From the NCBI GenBank assembly GCA_004299305.1, contig SCPZ01000133.1, forward strand, positions 1 to 40,195: a stretch of DNA of 40,195 nt, read 5' to 3'. Origin of the DNA: Methylobacter sp. (lineage in GTDB: Bacteria; Pseudomonadota; Gammaproteobacteria; Methylococcales; Methylomonadaceae). The notes under the pieces were generated by a model. The model did no database searches and had not been told where the DNA came from. It was given only the letters and a program-made list of their open reading frames with translations. The translations under genes were made by a program, and so were the position numbers. This document shows, piece by piece, positions 1 to 8,585 of the stretch (its first letter is position 1; each line of letters begins with the position of its first letter).

Positions 1-30
1 GGTAGAGCAATGCAGGAGCAATTGCCGAGG
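1..30 (-). repeat. Fragment of the family-1 repeat insert
   Basis: Bases 1-30 match the insert found in the partial family-1 element near 40147-40176. The fragment runs off the left edge of the window and stops where the family-2 repeat begins, so it is a truncated copy. A short stem (GCAAT / ATTGC) can form. The equivalent stem in the other copy is GCAAC / GTTGC, which is a compensatory change. Strand is relative to the most complete copy (19393) and is uncertain. Confidence 0.5.
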
Positions 31-143
31 GGGATATAAATGCTTGTTTTTATTCTCCTCACCCCAACCCTCTCCAACAGGAGAGGGAGCCAGGTCAACT
101 TGCAACCCATTGTATTTATAGTACAAAAAAGTTATGTAGATAC
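29..143 (-). repeat. Family-2 dispersed repeat, copy 1
   Basis: The reverse complement of 29-143 aligns almost base for base with 15334-15448. Both copies hold an 8-bp stem (CCCTCTCC / GGAGAGGG, 4-nt loop), followed by a purine-rich stretch and an AT-rich end. No convincing gene lies in it. The open frame at 40-276 is simply this repeat plus the next one read through. Seen directly; the family name is mine. Confidence 0.8.
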
Positions 144-156
144 TTATGGAAAAATA

Positions 157-268
157 GAACACGGATGGCACGGATTAGACGGATTTAAACGGATTTTAAA
201 GAGTCGATGGACAGTTCATTCATTGGTTTTATCCGTGTTTATCAGTCTAATCCGTGCTATCCGTGTTC
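157..268. repeat. Family-3 palindromic repeat, copy 1
   Basis: A 112-bp inverted repeat that begins GAACACGGAT and ends ATCCGTGTTC. The arms can fold into a long imperfect hairpin. Related copies lie at 22823-22934 and 25129-25299. It sits downstream of the metalloprotease gene stop codon (minus strand) and could act as a transcript-end structure, but there is no clear U-tract. Confidence 0.85.
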
Positions 269-319
269 CATTATAAAAATTAGTGGCGGTTTATTTTTAC
301 CCGTTACTTTACGATCTAC

Positions 320-2071
320 TTACAATATAAAATCTCCCAAAGAAACCCCGGTCACCCCCGTTAGCTGAATCGAAAAATCCGCCTGAACATCGGCATCGTT
401 GTTGCCATAGAGAATTTTCGCCGCTTGGTCGAAATACAGACTGGCGCTGTCGGCAAAGCTGCCGATAAAACCGGATCCCTGTTTCAGGCCGACAAACGCA
501 TTGTTACCCGTGTTACCGGTATTCGCGTCGATCGCGCTAAAATCGATTTTGTCGTTCTCCGAAGCCTTGAAGTCGGCGATAGTGTCGCGGCTGGAACTAC
601 TAAGTCCGCTGTCATTGACTTTTAAAAAGATGAAGCGGTCAGCCCCCTTGCCGCCGGTCAAAATGTCAGCGCCAAGTCCGCCGCTCAGCGAGTCGGCGCC
701 GCCGCCGCCGATCAATTCATCTGCACCGGCGTTGCCGATAAGAATATTGGCGGCAACGTTTCCGGTCAGGGTATTGTTGAGGTTATTACCGGTGAGATTA
801 GCCGTACTCGTACTCACGATGCGGGCATTTTCAATGCTGGCGCCTAAGGCGTAGTCACTTAGATAACTGTTAACCAGGTCGACTCCCCCTGTGCTGGCTT
901 TGGCATTACTTTCAGTCACTACGTCACCGCTGTTATCGACAGAGTAAATATCAGAGCCGTCGCCGCCCAGCATCGTATCGGCGCCGAGCCCGCCATCAAG
1001 AACATTGGCAACGGCGTTGCCGATCAAACGGTCGTCACCACTGCCGCCGATTGCATTCTCTATGATTGTGTCATAAGCAATAGCCAGGTTGTCTGTTCCA
1101 TCGTAGATCCCTGGATTAGTTTCGATAGATCCTTCAGGAAGCTGACCCGACGGAATACTGATACTCGAATAATCCCCGTCTCTAAGGTCAAGCACGCAAG
1201 CCAACGAAAAATTAGCCACAGAAAGCGTGTCGTTTCCGCCCCCATCCCAAATAGTCTTGATAAACGGACGACTGGTATCGAAGGTGTAGATGTCGTCGCC
1301 TGAATGGGAGCTGGTGTTAGCGCCGTAGAGATATTGCAGCGCTTTAATATCCAACGGCATCAGCGTTTCCGGCAGAATGTATTTGTAGCTCCATGCAAAC
1401 TGGTTTGGACTGGTTTCGGTAACCGTTCGATAAAGGCTGTAGGAATGTTTCGTGTAGGACATTACTGTATATTGAGTGCTGTCCAGGCTCGCATCCAGGA
1501 TATGATCGCCGCCCGTACCGGACTCCTCAAAAGGATGTTTCAGCCCTAAAGCATGGCCTACTTCGTGAACCAAAGCGCCGTAACCTGAGCCTCCTAGAGC
1601 AAAGTCAGCCGCTGTCCACGATTGACTGCCGTTGATCCAGACGTCTCCTGCCAAGCCTGTCGTAGTAACGCTGGAAATTGTGCCGCTTAAACTGGAACTG
1701 CTGTAGCCAAAGCTGGGGAAAAAACCGTATCCTGAAGTATTAGCGGGCTGTGTGTTCAATGCGAACGTTATATCGCTAATAGCGGAACGCTCAATAAAAC
1801 TTAACTGGACGACGTCAGCAACGGAAGCCAAGACATCGCGGACAGCCTGTTTCTGAGCCCCGGAAAACCGCGCAAATCCGGCAGTGCTAAAATTGGTAGT
1901 CGCATAATACGAAGGAACAGCCGTCAAAAAACTAAAGCCCACCTCAGCGGCATTGCCAATGCCGCCGGGAGATACGGCGAGAGTTCCGACGGCATCGGGA
2001 AAATTCCAACGCGCCGTGGTATAGCCGTCATTTATTGCAAGCAGACCGTTAAGTGGGTTCATCGTTGTCAT
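320..2071 (-). CDS. Secreted serralysin-like M10 RTX metalloprotease
   Basis: A 583-residue zinc metalloprotease of the peptidase M10/serralysin type, expected to be exported by a type I secretion system and to cut extracellular proteins. The zinc site HEVGHALGLKH (about residue 168) has the full HExxHxxGxxH pattern, and a Met-turn (VMSYTKH) follows. The C-terminal half (about 345-550) carries several glycine/aspartate-rich RTX nonapeptides such as GGSGDDRLIG and GGLGADTMLGG, which bind calcium. It ends in a beta-rich, T1SS-type tail with no N-terminal signal peptide. The start ATG at 2071 has an AAAGG box about nine bases upstream. No ABC transporter, membrane-fusion protein or inhibitor gene is next to it, so export must depend on genes elsewhere. 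Family assignment is firm; the substrate is unknown. Confidence 0.92.
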   Translation of the reverse strand: MTTMNPLNGLLAINDGYTTARWNFPDAVGTLAVSPGGIGNAAEVGFSFLTAVPSYYATTNFSTAGFARFSGAQKQAVRDVLASVADVVQLSFIERSAISDITFALNTQPANTSGYGFFPSFGYSSSSLSGTISSVTTTGLAGDVWINGSQSWTAADFALGGSGYGALVHEVGHALGLKHPFEESGTGGDHILDASLDSTQYTVMSYTKHSYSLYRTVTETSPNQFAWSYKYILPETLMPLDIKALQYLYGANTSSHSGDDIYTFDTSRPFIKTIWDGGGNDTLSVANFSLACVLDLRDGDYSSISIPSGQLPEGSIETNPGIYDGTDNLAIAYDTIIENAIGGSGDDRLIGNAVANVLDGGLGADTMLGGDGSDIYSVDNSGDVVTESNAKASTGGVDLVNSYLSDYALGASIENARIVSTSTANLTGNNLNNTLTGNVAANILIGNAGADELIGGGGADSLSGGLGADILTGGKGADRFIFLKVNDSGLSSSSRDTIADFKASENDKIDFSAIDANTGNTGNNAFVGLKQGSGFIGSFADSASLYFDQAAKILYGNNDADVQADFSIQLTGVTGVSLGDFIL

Positions 2072-2288
2072 TTCAATGCCTTTTAGATAGTTGAGTTAAT
2101 GAAAAAGTCAGCTGTTACAGTCTTTGCAAGCTCGACTGCGTGTCCGCGTCGGCGCGCCATTATCTCGGATAACGCTATGCTCGGTAAAAGACTACAAAGT
2201 CGATCATTCTAGCAAATCTGGCCTCATTGTAGACAGATGATGTCATAATCTGCATTTTTTTAGATTTACATAAGGATTGTTGTTTTAT

Positions 2289-2984
2289 ATGGCCAATTTT
2301 AACACCCACTTATTCATCGCCTCAGCTGCCGGAATGGGAGCGGCGCTAGTTGCGGTTAATGTTCATTTGATTGCTAAAGCCGATATGCCATGGCTTATTT
2401 TCCTTGGCTCATTAGGCGGACTGCTGCCGGATATTGATGCGAGCAACTCAAGACCGGTGAAACTGTTATTTACCGTACTGGCTTTAATGGGCGTAGCCGC
2501 TGCGCTACATGCATTTAAAGACCGTTACCAGCCCTACCCCTTATTAGCGATTCTGGCGGGCGCTTACCTGTTCATTCGTTATGGAATATTTGCGCTGTTT
2601 AACGTACTGACCATTCATCGCGGCGTGTTCCACTCGGTATTGGCCGCCGTGTTTTTTGCCTTGTTGATGACCTGTATCAGTTATCGTTTTTTGCACCGGG
2701 ATGCCTTGCACGCTTGGCTAAATGGTTTTTTCATTGCCTTGGGATTTATCGTTCATTTACTGTTGGATGAACTCTATAGCGTTGATTTATCCAATGCCCG
2801 GATGAAAAGTTCTTTTGGCACCGCCTTCAAATTATTTAGCTATAACAATATGACAGCCTCGGCATTAATGACCCTTTGTACAATGACGCTGTACTGGATG
2901 GCGCCATCGCCGATGCCGTTGGTTAAAGTATGGAAAAGCGCTCAATGGAACGATTATTTAACGCCGGTAAGATTTTTGAAATGA
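2289..2984 (+). CDS. YdjM-type inner-membrane metal-dependent hydrolase
   Basis: A polytopic membrane protein of the YdjM family (LexA-binding, membrane-bound putative metal-dependent hydrolase in E. coli). Visible signs are the early NTHLFIA segment, the LLPDIDASNS motif, the HRGVFHS motif and HLLLDELYSVD, which supply the conserved His/Asp residues. Four or five hydrophobic segments separate them. A TTG at 2277 is also in frame, but AAGGA at 2272-2276 directly abuts it. The ATG at 2289 is about twelve bases from that box and matches the usual family N-terminus, so I chose it. It stands alone, with a convergent neighbour downstream. The biochemical activity of the family is not well defined. 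Confidence 0.82.
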   Translation: MANFNTHLFIASAAGMGAALVAVNVHLIAKADMPWLIFLGSLGGLLPDIDASNSRPVKLLFTVLALMGVAAALHAFKDRYQPYPLLAILAGAYLFIRYGIFALFNVLTIHRGVFHSVLAAVFFALLMTCISYRFLHRDALHAWLNGFFIALGFIVHLLLDELYSVDLSNARMKSSFGTAFKLFSYNNMTASALMTLCTMTLYWMAPSPMPLVKVWKSAQWNDYLTPVRFLK

Positions 2985-3116
2985 TCAGCAAAGAAAGACG
3001 AGCGGCATGTCAGCTAAAAACCTGACATGAAAATCAGGGTTTCAATTTGATGTTCTAACGCTGCTATTTTTCTAAGCTTAGGGATGAAAATTAAATAACT
3101 CATACAGCCGATTTAC

Positions 3117-3145
3117 AGATAACATCCCTTCAAGGGATGTTATCT
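3117..3145. terminator. Perfect palindrome between convergent genes
   Basis: Two 14-base arms (3117-3130 and 3132-3145) are exact reverse complements around one base. The palindrome lies between the YdjM-like gene (+) and the alpha/beta hydrolase gene (-), whose stop codon is 12 bases away. It could end transcription from both sides, but neither side has a strong T-run, so the call is tentative. Confidence 0.4.
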
Positions 3146-3156
3146 GTTCAAGTTAT

Positions 3157-4185
3157 TTAGTTTTCATTCCTTAAAAACTTGAACATCGAGTACAACTGAC
3201 TGCTTAATAGTTGCTTAGCCCTATTATCCGCACCCGACGGAAGCTTGTCAGGACTGGCGTTAATCCAGGCAGCTATATCTTTCCAAGTAGTAGCCGCTTG
3301 CAAATCGCGCAACAACATGTGGTAACCCTGCGGATAAATCGCCACGGTTTTCTTCGCTGCATCCGCCTGGAGAAACTGCTGCAAGAACGCATAAGTCGGC
3401 TCTTTGGGGATAATTTCATCTTTTTCGCCATATAGCATCAGGGTATTTCCGCGTAGCGATGTGGCGCTGTTAAATGCCTCGTCCATCAAATCGGTCAAGC
3501 CGTACACCGTTTCCACGCGGGTCGCCTTGATAACCCAGGGGTCCCGCCCCATAGCGCGGAGCATATCGATATTATCCGACGCTATGACGTGTACGCCCTC
3601 CCCTGTCAACGTCAACCAAGGCAGACTGTGTGCCAACGTCCAAAGCAAACCGGTTTGATACCAAGGCATGGTCGACCTGGCCCACAACGCAGGAGCCGCA
3701 AGAATAATTCCTGCGACTTCCGGCATATTCGCCTGACTCATCGCCGTGATAATTATCGCGCCACCCATGCTTTCGCCGAGCAGATAAACCGGGCGTTTCG
3801 GATAACGCTGTTTTACTAGACGCACTAAAACCTGTAAATCATGACTATATGCTTCACTACCGGCCCATAAACCGCGTTGCGGGGCCGCACCAAAACCACG
3901 TTGATCATAAGCGAAACAGGCAATGCCCTGTTTACTGAAATACTCTCCCGGCGAATCAAAAAAACGGCTGTAATCGTTAAATCCGTGCAACGCGATAATG
4001 GCCGCACGCGGTTCGGTTTTGGGCAGCCAATGACGTAACGGCAAACTTGCGCCATCTTCGGTTAGGAAAATGTTCTCGCCAAGCTGCGGACTCGCATTCA
4101 TTCTCGCACCGGGCGGATAAGTCATCGGCATACAGCCGTTTTGCATAATAAATAGCAGGGTAATGAGTGTGTATCGCAGTTTCAT
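3157..4185 (-). CDS. Alpha/beta hydrolase, monoacylglycerol-lipase-like lipoprotein
   Basis: A serine hydrolase of the S33/monoacylglycerol lipase type (342 residues). The nucleophile elbow is LGESMGGA (GxSxG), the acid is likely the Asp in YGEKDEIIP, and the catalytic His lies in QGYHMLLRD. The oxyanion region is ALHGFNDYS. The N-terminus is hydrophobic and followed by a cysteine (MQNGC at about 15-19). This is a weak lipobox, so the protein may be a lipoprotein or simply secreted. Likely substrates are glycerides or lysophospholipids, by family resemblance. No Shine-Dalgarno sequence is obvious. It stands alone, between convergent and divergent neighbours. Confidence 0.85.
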   Translation of the reverse strand: MKLRYTLITLLFIMQNGCMPMTYPPGARMNASPQLGENIFLTEDGASLPLRHWLPKTEPRAAIIALHGFNDYSRFFDSPGEYFSKQGIACFAYDQRGFGAAPQRGLWAGSEAYSHDLQVLVRLVKQRYPKRPVYLLGESMGGAIIITAMSQANMPEVAGIILAAPALWARSTMPWYQTGLLWTLAHSLPWLTLTGEGVHVIASDNIDMLRAMGRDPWVIKATRVETVYGLTDLMDEAFNSATSLRGNTLMLYGEKDEIIPKEPTYAFLQQFLQADAAKKTVAIYPQGYHMLLRDLQAATTWKDIAAWINASPDKLPSGADNRAKQLLSSQLYSMFKFLRNEN

Positions 4186-4342
4186 ACGGTTGGAGCAAAT
4201 CTGTGCAGGAGGTTTTTATTATATACTCGCGAGCAGCAAAATTCGGCAGTATTGTTTGAAGCTGTTCAAGTCTGGGCTAAGGCCTTATCATATGCACAAA
4301 TGTAAAACAAAATTCTAAACCAGCACACATCATCACTGTACT

Positions 4343-5062
4343 TTGGCAAGACCATCCCGCTCCCCCGGCAATAACAATTTTCGCCCGTCATCCATCAAGG
4401 AAATGTTACGCAACGTTGCGTTTTATTTGTTATTCACCTTCCTGGCTTCATCGATCGGCTTGTGTGTATTATTACGCTGGGCGCCTGTGCCAACTTCAGC
4501 GTTTATGGTGTATCGACATATTGAAGACTTAATGGACGACGGCTCGTTTAAGCCTATTCAATACTCATGGGTTGGTGCAAAAAAAATCTCAACTTATGCT
4601 TCTTCGGCGGTTATTGCTTCGGAAGATCAGCGTTTTTTTCAACATTCCGGGTTTGATTTGCATTCCATACAGTCATCCATAGATACATACATGGACGGCG
4701 GACGGCTTAGGGGAGCCAGCACTATTTCCCAGCAAGTGGCTAAGAATTTATTTTTAACGCCGTCCAAAAGTTTTGTCCGCAAGGGCTTGGAAGTCTGGTT
4801 TACGCTATTGATCGAGTTGTTGTGGAGTAAGGAGCGGATATTGTTAGTCTACCTGAACATAGCTGAATTTGGCGATCACCTATTCGGCATAGAGGCAGCA
4901 AGTCAGCGCTATTTTGGCATTCACGCAAACCAAATCAGCCGGTCTCAAGCGGCATTATTAGCAGCAACCCTGCCTAATCCGATACTGCTGCGGGCAGCCC
5001 GGCCATCAAGTTATTTACTTAAGCGGCAACACTGGATACTCCGCCAAATGCAAAATCAATAA
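4343..5062 (+). CDS. mtgA: Monofunctional peptidoglycan glycosyltransferase MtgA
   Basis: Polymerises lipid II into glycan strands at the outer face of the inner membrane (GT51 family without a transpeptidase domain). One N-terminal membrane segment (about residues 27-46) precedes the catalytic domain. The GT51 motifs are all present: EDQRFFQHSGFD with the catalytic Glu, GASTISQQVAKNLFL, RKGLEVWFTLLIELLWSKERIL and YLNIAEFG. The 239-residue length is close to E. coli MtgA. The TTG start at 4343 gives a cytoplasmic leader of about 20 residues, as in other MtgA proteins. An ATG at 4403 preceded by AAGGAA is a shorter alternative. The next gene, mlaA, is also an envelope gene, about 100 bases downstream. 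Confidence 0.9.
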   Translation: MARPSRSPGNNNFRPSSIKEMLRNVAFYLLFTFLASSIGLCVLLRWAPVPTSAFMVYRHIEDLMDDGSFKPIQYSWVGAKKISTYASSAVIASEDQRFFQHSGFDLHSIQSSIDTYMDGGRLRGASTISQQVAKNLFLTPSKSFVRKGLEVWFTLLIELLWSKERILLVYLNIAEFGDHLFGIEAASQRYFGIHANQISRSQAALLAATLPNPILLRAARPSSYLLKRQHWILRQMQNQ

Positions 5063-5162
5063 GGTTTTTTACGGCTTGTGTCTGATATACTTTGCGCAAT
5101 TTTAGTAGTAGTCCGATACAAACTTCCAATTACCTCAACACCAAAGCAAATAGAGATTAACC

Positions 5163-6050
5163 ATGAGTATGCAAAAAACTATCATCAACACTCGTTTATT
5201 AGTGAGTAGCTTGGTTATATCAAGTGTACTTGGGGGGTGCGCTACTAGCTCGAAGGTCAACGAAAAAGACCCTTGGGAAGGCTGGAACCGTGGTACTCAA
5301 GACTTTAATGACGGTCTCGACAAAGCCGTTATAAAACCCGTGGCAAAAGGCTATTTGTGGATAACCCCAAAATTCGTTGATGACGGCATAAGTAATTTCT
5401 TCAGTAACATGAACGACATCGGCGTAACCATTAATGATTTTCTTCAACTTAAAATGGCACAGGGCGGTATGGATGCCAGCCGGTTCCTGATTAACACCAC
5501 GGCCGGTGTTGTCGGCTTTATCGATGTGGCAAAAATGATTGACCTGCCCAAACATAATGAGGACTTTGGGCAAACCTTAGGTTTCTGGGGCGTTCCATCG
5601 GGTAACTATCTGGTGGTGCCGTTTTTGGGAGCAAGCTCACCTAGAGAAGTTGCCGGAGCTGTTGGCGACGCTTTATTTAATCCACTCACCTATACCTTTG
5701 TATTTGCTGGTGGCGGCGCTGCTGTCAGCGCGGTCAATGCGGGAGCAAAAACGGTTGATGTTACCGATACCCGCGCCGATCTGATGCCGACTGAAAAGCT
5801 CGTTGATGAAGCCTCTGTCGATCGCTATTCCTTTATCAAAAATGCTTACCAGCAGCGCCGCGAATACCTGCTCCACGACGGCAATGTGCCTGAAGAAGAG
5901 GAACTCCAGCTGGAAGATGAAGCCGTCAGCCCTGCAAAAGGGAGTGATACTTCATCAACAGGTAGCGCTACCAGCAATAGCTCCGGCCCAGCTCCGGCCA
6001 GTAATAATGCCCGGCACTTCCTGAACTTATCAGCGCCGGTTAAGAAATAA
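5163..6050 (+). CDS. mlaA: Phospholipid-retrieval lipoprotein MlaA (VacJ)
   Basis: Outer-membrane lipoprotein that removes misplaced phospholipids from the outer leaflet and passes them to the Mla pathway. A signal peptide ends in a good lipobox (VLGGC, Cys at about 26). The family signature follows: DPWEGWNRGTQDFND, then the NFFSNMNDIGVTINDFLQ region, NTTAGVVGFIDVA, and the GVPSGNYLVVPFLG segment. It is about 40 residues longer than E. coli MlaA because of an acidic, Ser/Ala/Pro-rich tail (about 245-285) that is probably disordered. The other mla genes (mlaFEDCB) are not in this window. Identification is strong. Confidence 0.93.
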   Translation: MSMQKTIINTRLLVSSLVISSVLGGCATSSKVNEKDPWEGWNRGTQDFNDGLDKAVIKPVAKGYLWITPKFVDDGISNFFSNMNDIGVTINDFLQLKMAQGGMDASRFLINTTAGVVGFIDVAKMIDLPKHNEDFGQTLGFWGVPSGNYLVVPFLGASSPREVAGAVGDALFNPLTYTFVFAGGGAAVSAVNAGAKTVDVTDTRADLMPTEKLVDEASVDRYSFIKNAYQQRREYLLHDGNVPEEEELQLEDEAVSPAKGSDTSSTGSATSNSSGPAPASNNARHFLNLSAPVKK

Positions 6051-6117
6051 ACCGGCAGTTTCGCTGATCAATCGCAGTTTTTAGGTTTGCACGTTTTATA
6101 ACCACTACAGTTTTAAA

Positions 6118-6957
6118 ATGAAATTCCCTCTATTTATCCTGTTGTTAGGTATATTTTCCGAATGCTCTTCAGCCCCCGCTGCAAATAACTGGGCTATGAT
6201 CAAACAAACTGTGCAAATCGGCGATAGCGCCCAGAGTATTGGTTCTTATACCGCCGGCTGTTTAAGCGGCGCGGTCTCACTGCCTTCAAATGGCACAGGC
6301 TATCAAGTGATGCGCCCCACCCGGAACCGGTCTTACGGTCATCCAGACTTGATACGGTTTATCGAAACCCTAGCCTACAGCACCAAGTCGCAACACGGGG
6401 GAGTCTTGCTTATCGGCGACTTGGGACAACCGCGCGGCGGCCCGACCCTAAGCGGGCATCGCAGCCACCAATCCGGACTCGATGTCGATATCTGGTATTT
6501 GTTTTCACAACAGGCCGCAAGCCGAAGCCTGGAATTTAATGAGCGCGAAACCTGGGGCGCTCCCTCTGTTCTTGTTAGCAAATCGGATGCTATTGATGAC
6601 AACCGGTGGTCGTCGGCGCATGAAAAAATCCTTGAGACTGCGGCGCGCAGGCCCGAAGTCGACAGGATCTTTGTCAATCCCAGCATCAAACGCCTGTTAT
6701 GCACACGCAAATCGCCCCATGATTGGCTAAGAAAAATTCGTCCATGGCGGGGGCATGACGATCATTTTCATGTGCGCCTCAAATGCCCATTGAACAATAA
6801 AAACTGCACCGGACAGGAAGCGCTTCCTGAAGGCGACGGCTGCGATGCGTCATTGGCTTGGTGGTTTACAGAAGAAGCTAAAAAACCGCTTCCAGCGCCG
6901 CAAAGAATGGAACCTCTGGCGCTCCCCACGCTATGTGATGTCGTTTTAAAACAATAA
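6118..6957 (+). CDS. mepA: Penicillin-insensitive murein endopeptidase MepA
   Basis: A periplasmic LAS-type zinc endopeptidase that cuts D-Ala-meso-DAP cross-bridges in peptidoglycan. The zinc and active-site motifs HRSHQSGLDVDIWY and HDDHFHVRLKCP are intact. Cysteines near the start of the mature protein, in the centre and near the C-terminus match those that form disulfides in the E. coli enzyme. A signal peptide spans about residues 1-21. Length is 279 residues against 274 in E. coli. It follows mlaA by 67 bases on the same strand and could be cotranscribed with it. A perfect palindrome lies just after the stop. Confidence 0.92.
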   Translation: MKFPLFILLLGIFSECSSAPAANNWAMIKQTVQIGDSAQSIGSYTAGCLSGAVSLPSNGTGYQVMRPTRNRSYGHPDLIRFIETLAYSTKSQHGGVLLIGDLGQPRGGPTLSGHRSHQSGLDVDIWYLFSQQAASRSLEFNERETWGAPSVLVSKSDAIDDNRWSSAHEKILETAARRPEVDRIFVNPSIKRLLCTRKSPHDWLRKIRPWRGHDDHFHVRLKCPLNNKNCTGQEALPEGDGCDASLAWWFTEEAKKPLPAPQRMEPLALPTLCDVVLKQ

Positions 6958-6973
6958 GGTAAGTATTACGCCA

Positions 6974-7006
6974 AGACCTTCCAGGTTTTAAAAACCTGGA
7001 AGGTCT
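6974..7006. repeat. Perfect 33-bp palindrome, possible terminator
   Basis: Two 16-base arms (6974-6989 and 6991-7006) are exact reverse complements around one A, starting AGACCTTCCAGG. It lies 17 bases after the mepA stop, in the gap between the convergent genes mepA and lpxH. It may serve as a bidirectional transcript end, or be a dispersed palindrome that landed here. No other copy is seen in this window. Confidence 0.7.
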
Positions 7007-7084
7007 AAATACGATCGGGGTCTGAATAGTTATACAGTGTTTTCAAACTCAGTTAATGACTAAAAATAATAAAGCTATGGCGTG

Positions 7085-7134
7085 GCTGGAGTGCAAGCTT
7101 TGCTTGCCAGCGCAGGCAAAGCCTGCACTCCAGC
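7085..7134. repeat. Large inverted repeat (23-bp arms)
   Basis: Arms 7085-7107 and 7112-7134 are complementary at 21 of 23 positions, and the two exceptions allow G-T pairs. The loop is CAGC. It begins GCTGGAGTGCA and ends TGCACTCCAGC. It sits in the mepA-lpxH convergent gap, 63 bases beyond the lpxH stop codon. It resembles a REP-like dispersed palindrome. Confidence 0.7.
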
Positions 7135-7196
7135 GGCAATGAAGCCGACATAGCCCGCTAACAATTAGTAACTCATTTAAGTTGAAAACGCTGTAA

Positions 7197-7922
7197 CTAA
7201 AGAGCTTCAACCTGGTAACCGTTTTGATTCCAACATAATACTTCGCCTGCATCCTTAGTCCAGGCGGCAAGTACAAAACGCTGGGCGATTTGGCCGTCTA
7301 TTTCAAAATCATGGATCGCAGGACGATGCGTATGCCCATGAATCAGGCGCAGGCAGTGCCGCTCACGCATAATATTAAGCACCGTGTTCTGGTTCACATC
7401 CATAATGTCCTGGGATTTTTTGCGTTTGTGGAAATAACTGCGAAGGCGATACCAACGCGCCGCCAGTAAGCGCACCAATAAAGGCTTAGACAACACCGAT
7501 TGCCGCCATGCCTGAGTATGCGACTTGGCGCGGAATGCCTGATAAGGCAAGTCATCGGTACACAATAAATCGCCGTGCGTGAGCAGCGTCGGCGTGCCGT
7601 GCACGTCGATGACAGCATACTCATCAAGAAGCGTAACGCCGGTATCTTTGGAAAATTGCTTGCCCAGCAGAAAATCACGGTTGCCTTGTTGCAAATAAAC
7701 CGGGATACCCGAACCGGTCAGTTGTTTTAGCTGTGTTCGGATCTTATTGTTAGGCGGGGTAAAGTCGTCATCGCCTATCCAGGCATCGAAAAGATCGCCT
7801 AATATATAAACGGCGGCAGCTTTGGCTGCCCTTTCAGTCAGGAACCATAGAAAACGGCGAGTGATTTCAGGTTTTTCCAGAGAAATATGCAGGTCTGAGA
7901 TAAACAGGATTTCTTGATTCAA
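7197..7922 (-). CDS. lpxH: UDP-2,3-diacylglucosamine diphosphatase LpxH
   Basis: A lipid A biosynthesis enzyme that hydrolyses UDP-2,3-diacylglucosamine to lipid X and UMP at the membrane. It is a calcineurin-like metallophosphoesterase with every metal motif present: SDLHIS near the N-terminus, GDLFDAWIGDD, QGNRDFL, THGDLLCTDD and IHGHTHRP. At 241 residues it is standard length. The start is a TTG at 7922 (reading MNQEILFISDLH). No ATG is available upstream in frame, so expression may be low. It lies downstream of the cyclophilin gene on the same strand, separated by a terminator-like hairpin. In E. coli ppiB and lpxH are also neighbours. Confidence 0.93.
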   Translation of the reverse strand: MNQEILFISDLHISLEKPEITRRFLWFLTERAAKAAAVYILGDLFDAWIGDDDFTPPNNKIRTQLKQLTGSGIPVYLQQGNRDFLLGKQFSKDTGVTLLDEYAVIDVHGTPTLLTHGDLLCTDDLPYQAFRAKSHTQAWRQSVLSKPLLVRLLAARWYRLRSYFHKRKKSQDIMDVNQNTVLNIMRERHCLRLIHGHTHRPAIHDFEIDGQIAQRFVLAAWTKDAGEVLCWNQNGYQVEAL

Positions 7923-7958
7923 AGGCGGGAAAATACTGGGATTGAGAACTAAAAATTG

Positions 7959-7992
7959 AAGGCTAAAGGCACGTAAGTTTGCCCTTAGCCTT
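7959..7992 (-). terminator. Intrinsic terminator after the cyclophilin gene
   Basis: Arms 7959-7970 and 7981-7992 pair with one mismatch (AAGGCTAAAGGC against GCCCTTAGCCTT), with a 10-base loop. Reading the minus strand, the hairpin comes 12 bases after the cyclophilin stop and is followed by CAATTTTTAG, a short U-tract. It may separate or attenuate transcription into lpxH. Confidence 0.5.
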
Positions 7993-8003
7993 GTGCCTTG
8001 CGT

Positions 8004-8585
8004 CTATTGTATAACTTCAGCTTTTTCGACGACGATGTCGGTTTTTGGCACGTCCTGATGTCCGCCGCGGTTGCCGGTAGGTTGTTTAGCCATTGCATCG
8101 ACAACGTCCATGCCTTCAATAACTTCGCCGAATACCGCATAGCCCCAGCCGCTTGGGGTCGGGCTGGTATGATTCAACGATGCGTTATCCTTATAGTTGA
8201 TAAAAAACTGGGCTGTTGCCGAATCAGGAACATTAGTGCGAGCCATGGCTATAGAACCGCGTTTGTTCGGCAGGCCGTTATCGGCTTCGTTTTTGATAGG
8301 GTCATGAACTGCTTTTTGATTAAAATCAGTATCAAAACCGCCGCCTTGAGCCATAAATCCTGGGATTACGCGATGGAAAATAGTGCTGTTATAAAAGCCT
8401 TCATTAACGTAAGTCAGAAAATTTGCTGATGAAACAGGCGCTTTTTCAGGATTTAACTGAATAATGATTTCACCCAGAGATGTTGTTAATTTAACTTTTG
8501 ATGGTGTATCAGACATAAGGTTTTCCGTTGCAAATGAGAATGTTGTAGTTAAAAGCAGCATCATGGAGAAAATAAAAATGCGCAT
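8004..8585 (-). CDS. Periplasmic peptidyl-prolyl cis-trans isomerase (cyclophilin)
   Basis: A cyclophilin-type PPIase that speeds proline isomerisation during protein folding. The fold is evident from the conserved stretches FHRVIPGFMAQGGGF, SIAMARTNVPDSATAQFFIN and WGYAVFGEVIEGMDVVD. The catalytic Arg is the one in FHRV. An N-terminal hydrophobic segment (about 1-20, ending SFAT) looks like a signal peptide, pointing to the periplasm as for PpiA. An internal Met (about residue 24) would give a cytosolic form resembling PpiB, so location is not certain. The ATG at 8585 has an AGGA box upstream. The gene is divergent from cysS, as ppiB is in E. coli. Confidence 0.9.
   Translation of the reverse strand: MRIFIFSMMLLLTTTFSFATENLMSDTPSKVKLTTSLGEIIIQLNPEKAPVSSANFLTYVNEGFYNSTIFHRVIPGFMAQGGGFDTDFNQKAVHDPIKNEADNGLPNKRGSIAMARTNVPDSATAQFFINYKDNASLNHTSPTPSGWGYAVFGEVIEGMDVVDAMAKQPTGNRGGHQDVPKTDIVVEKAEVIQ

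Noticed and set aside
40-276. Open frame of 78 residues at the left edge
   Set aside because: It is repeats of family 2 and family 3 read through; a similar frame appears in copy 2 at 22841. No ribosome-binding site.
501-854. 117-residue open frame opposite the metalloprotease
   Set aside because: Antisense of the RTX repeats; the Pro/Ser-rich composition is a mirror of Gly/Asp codons.
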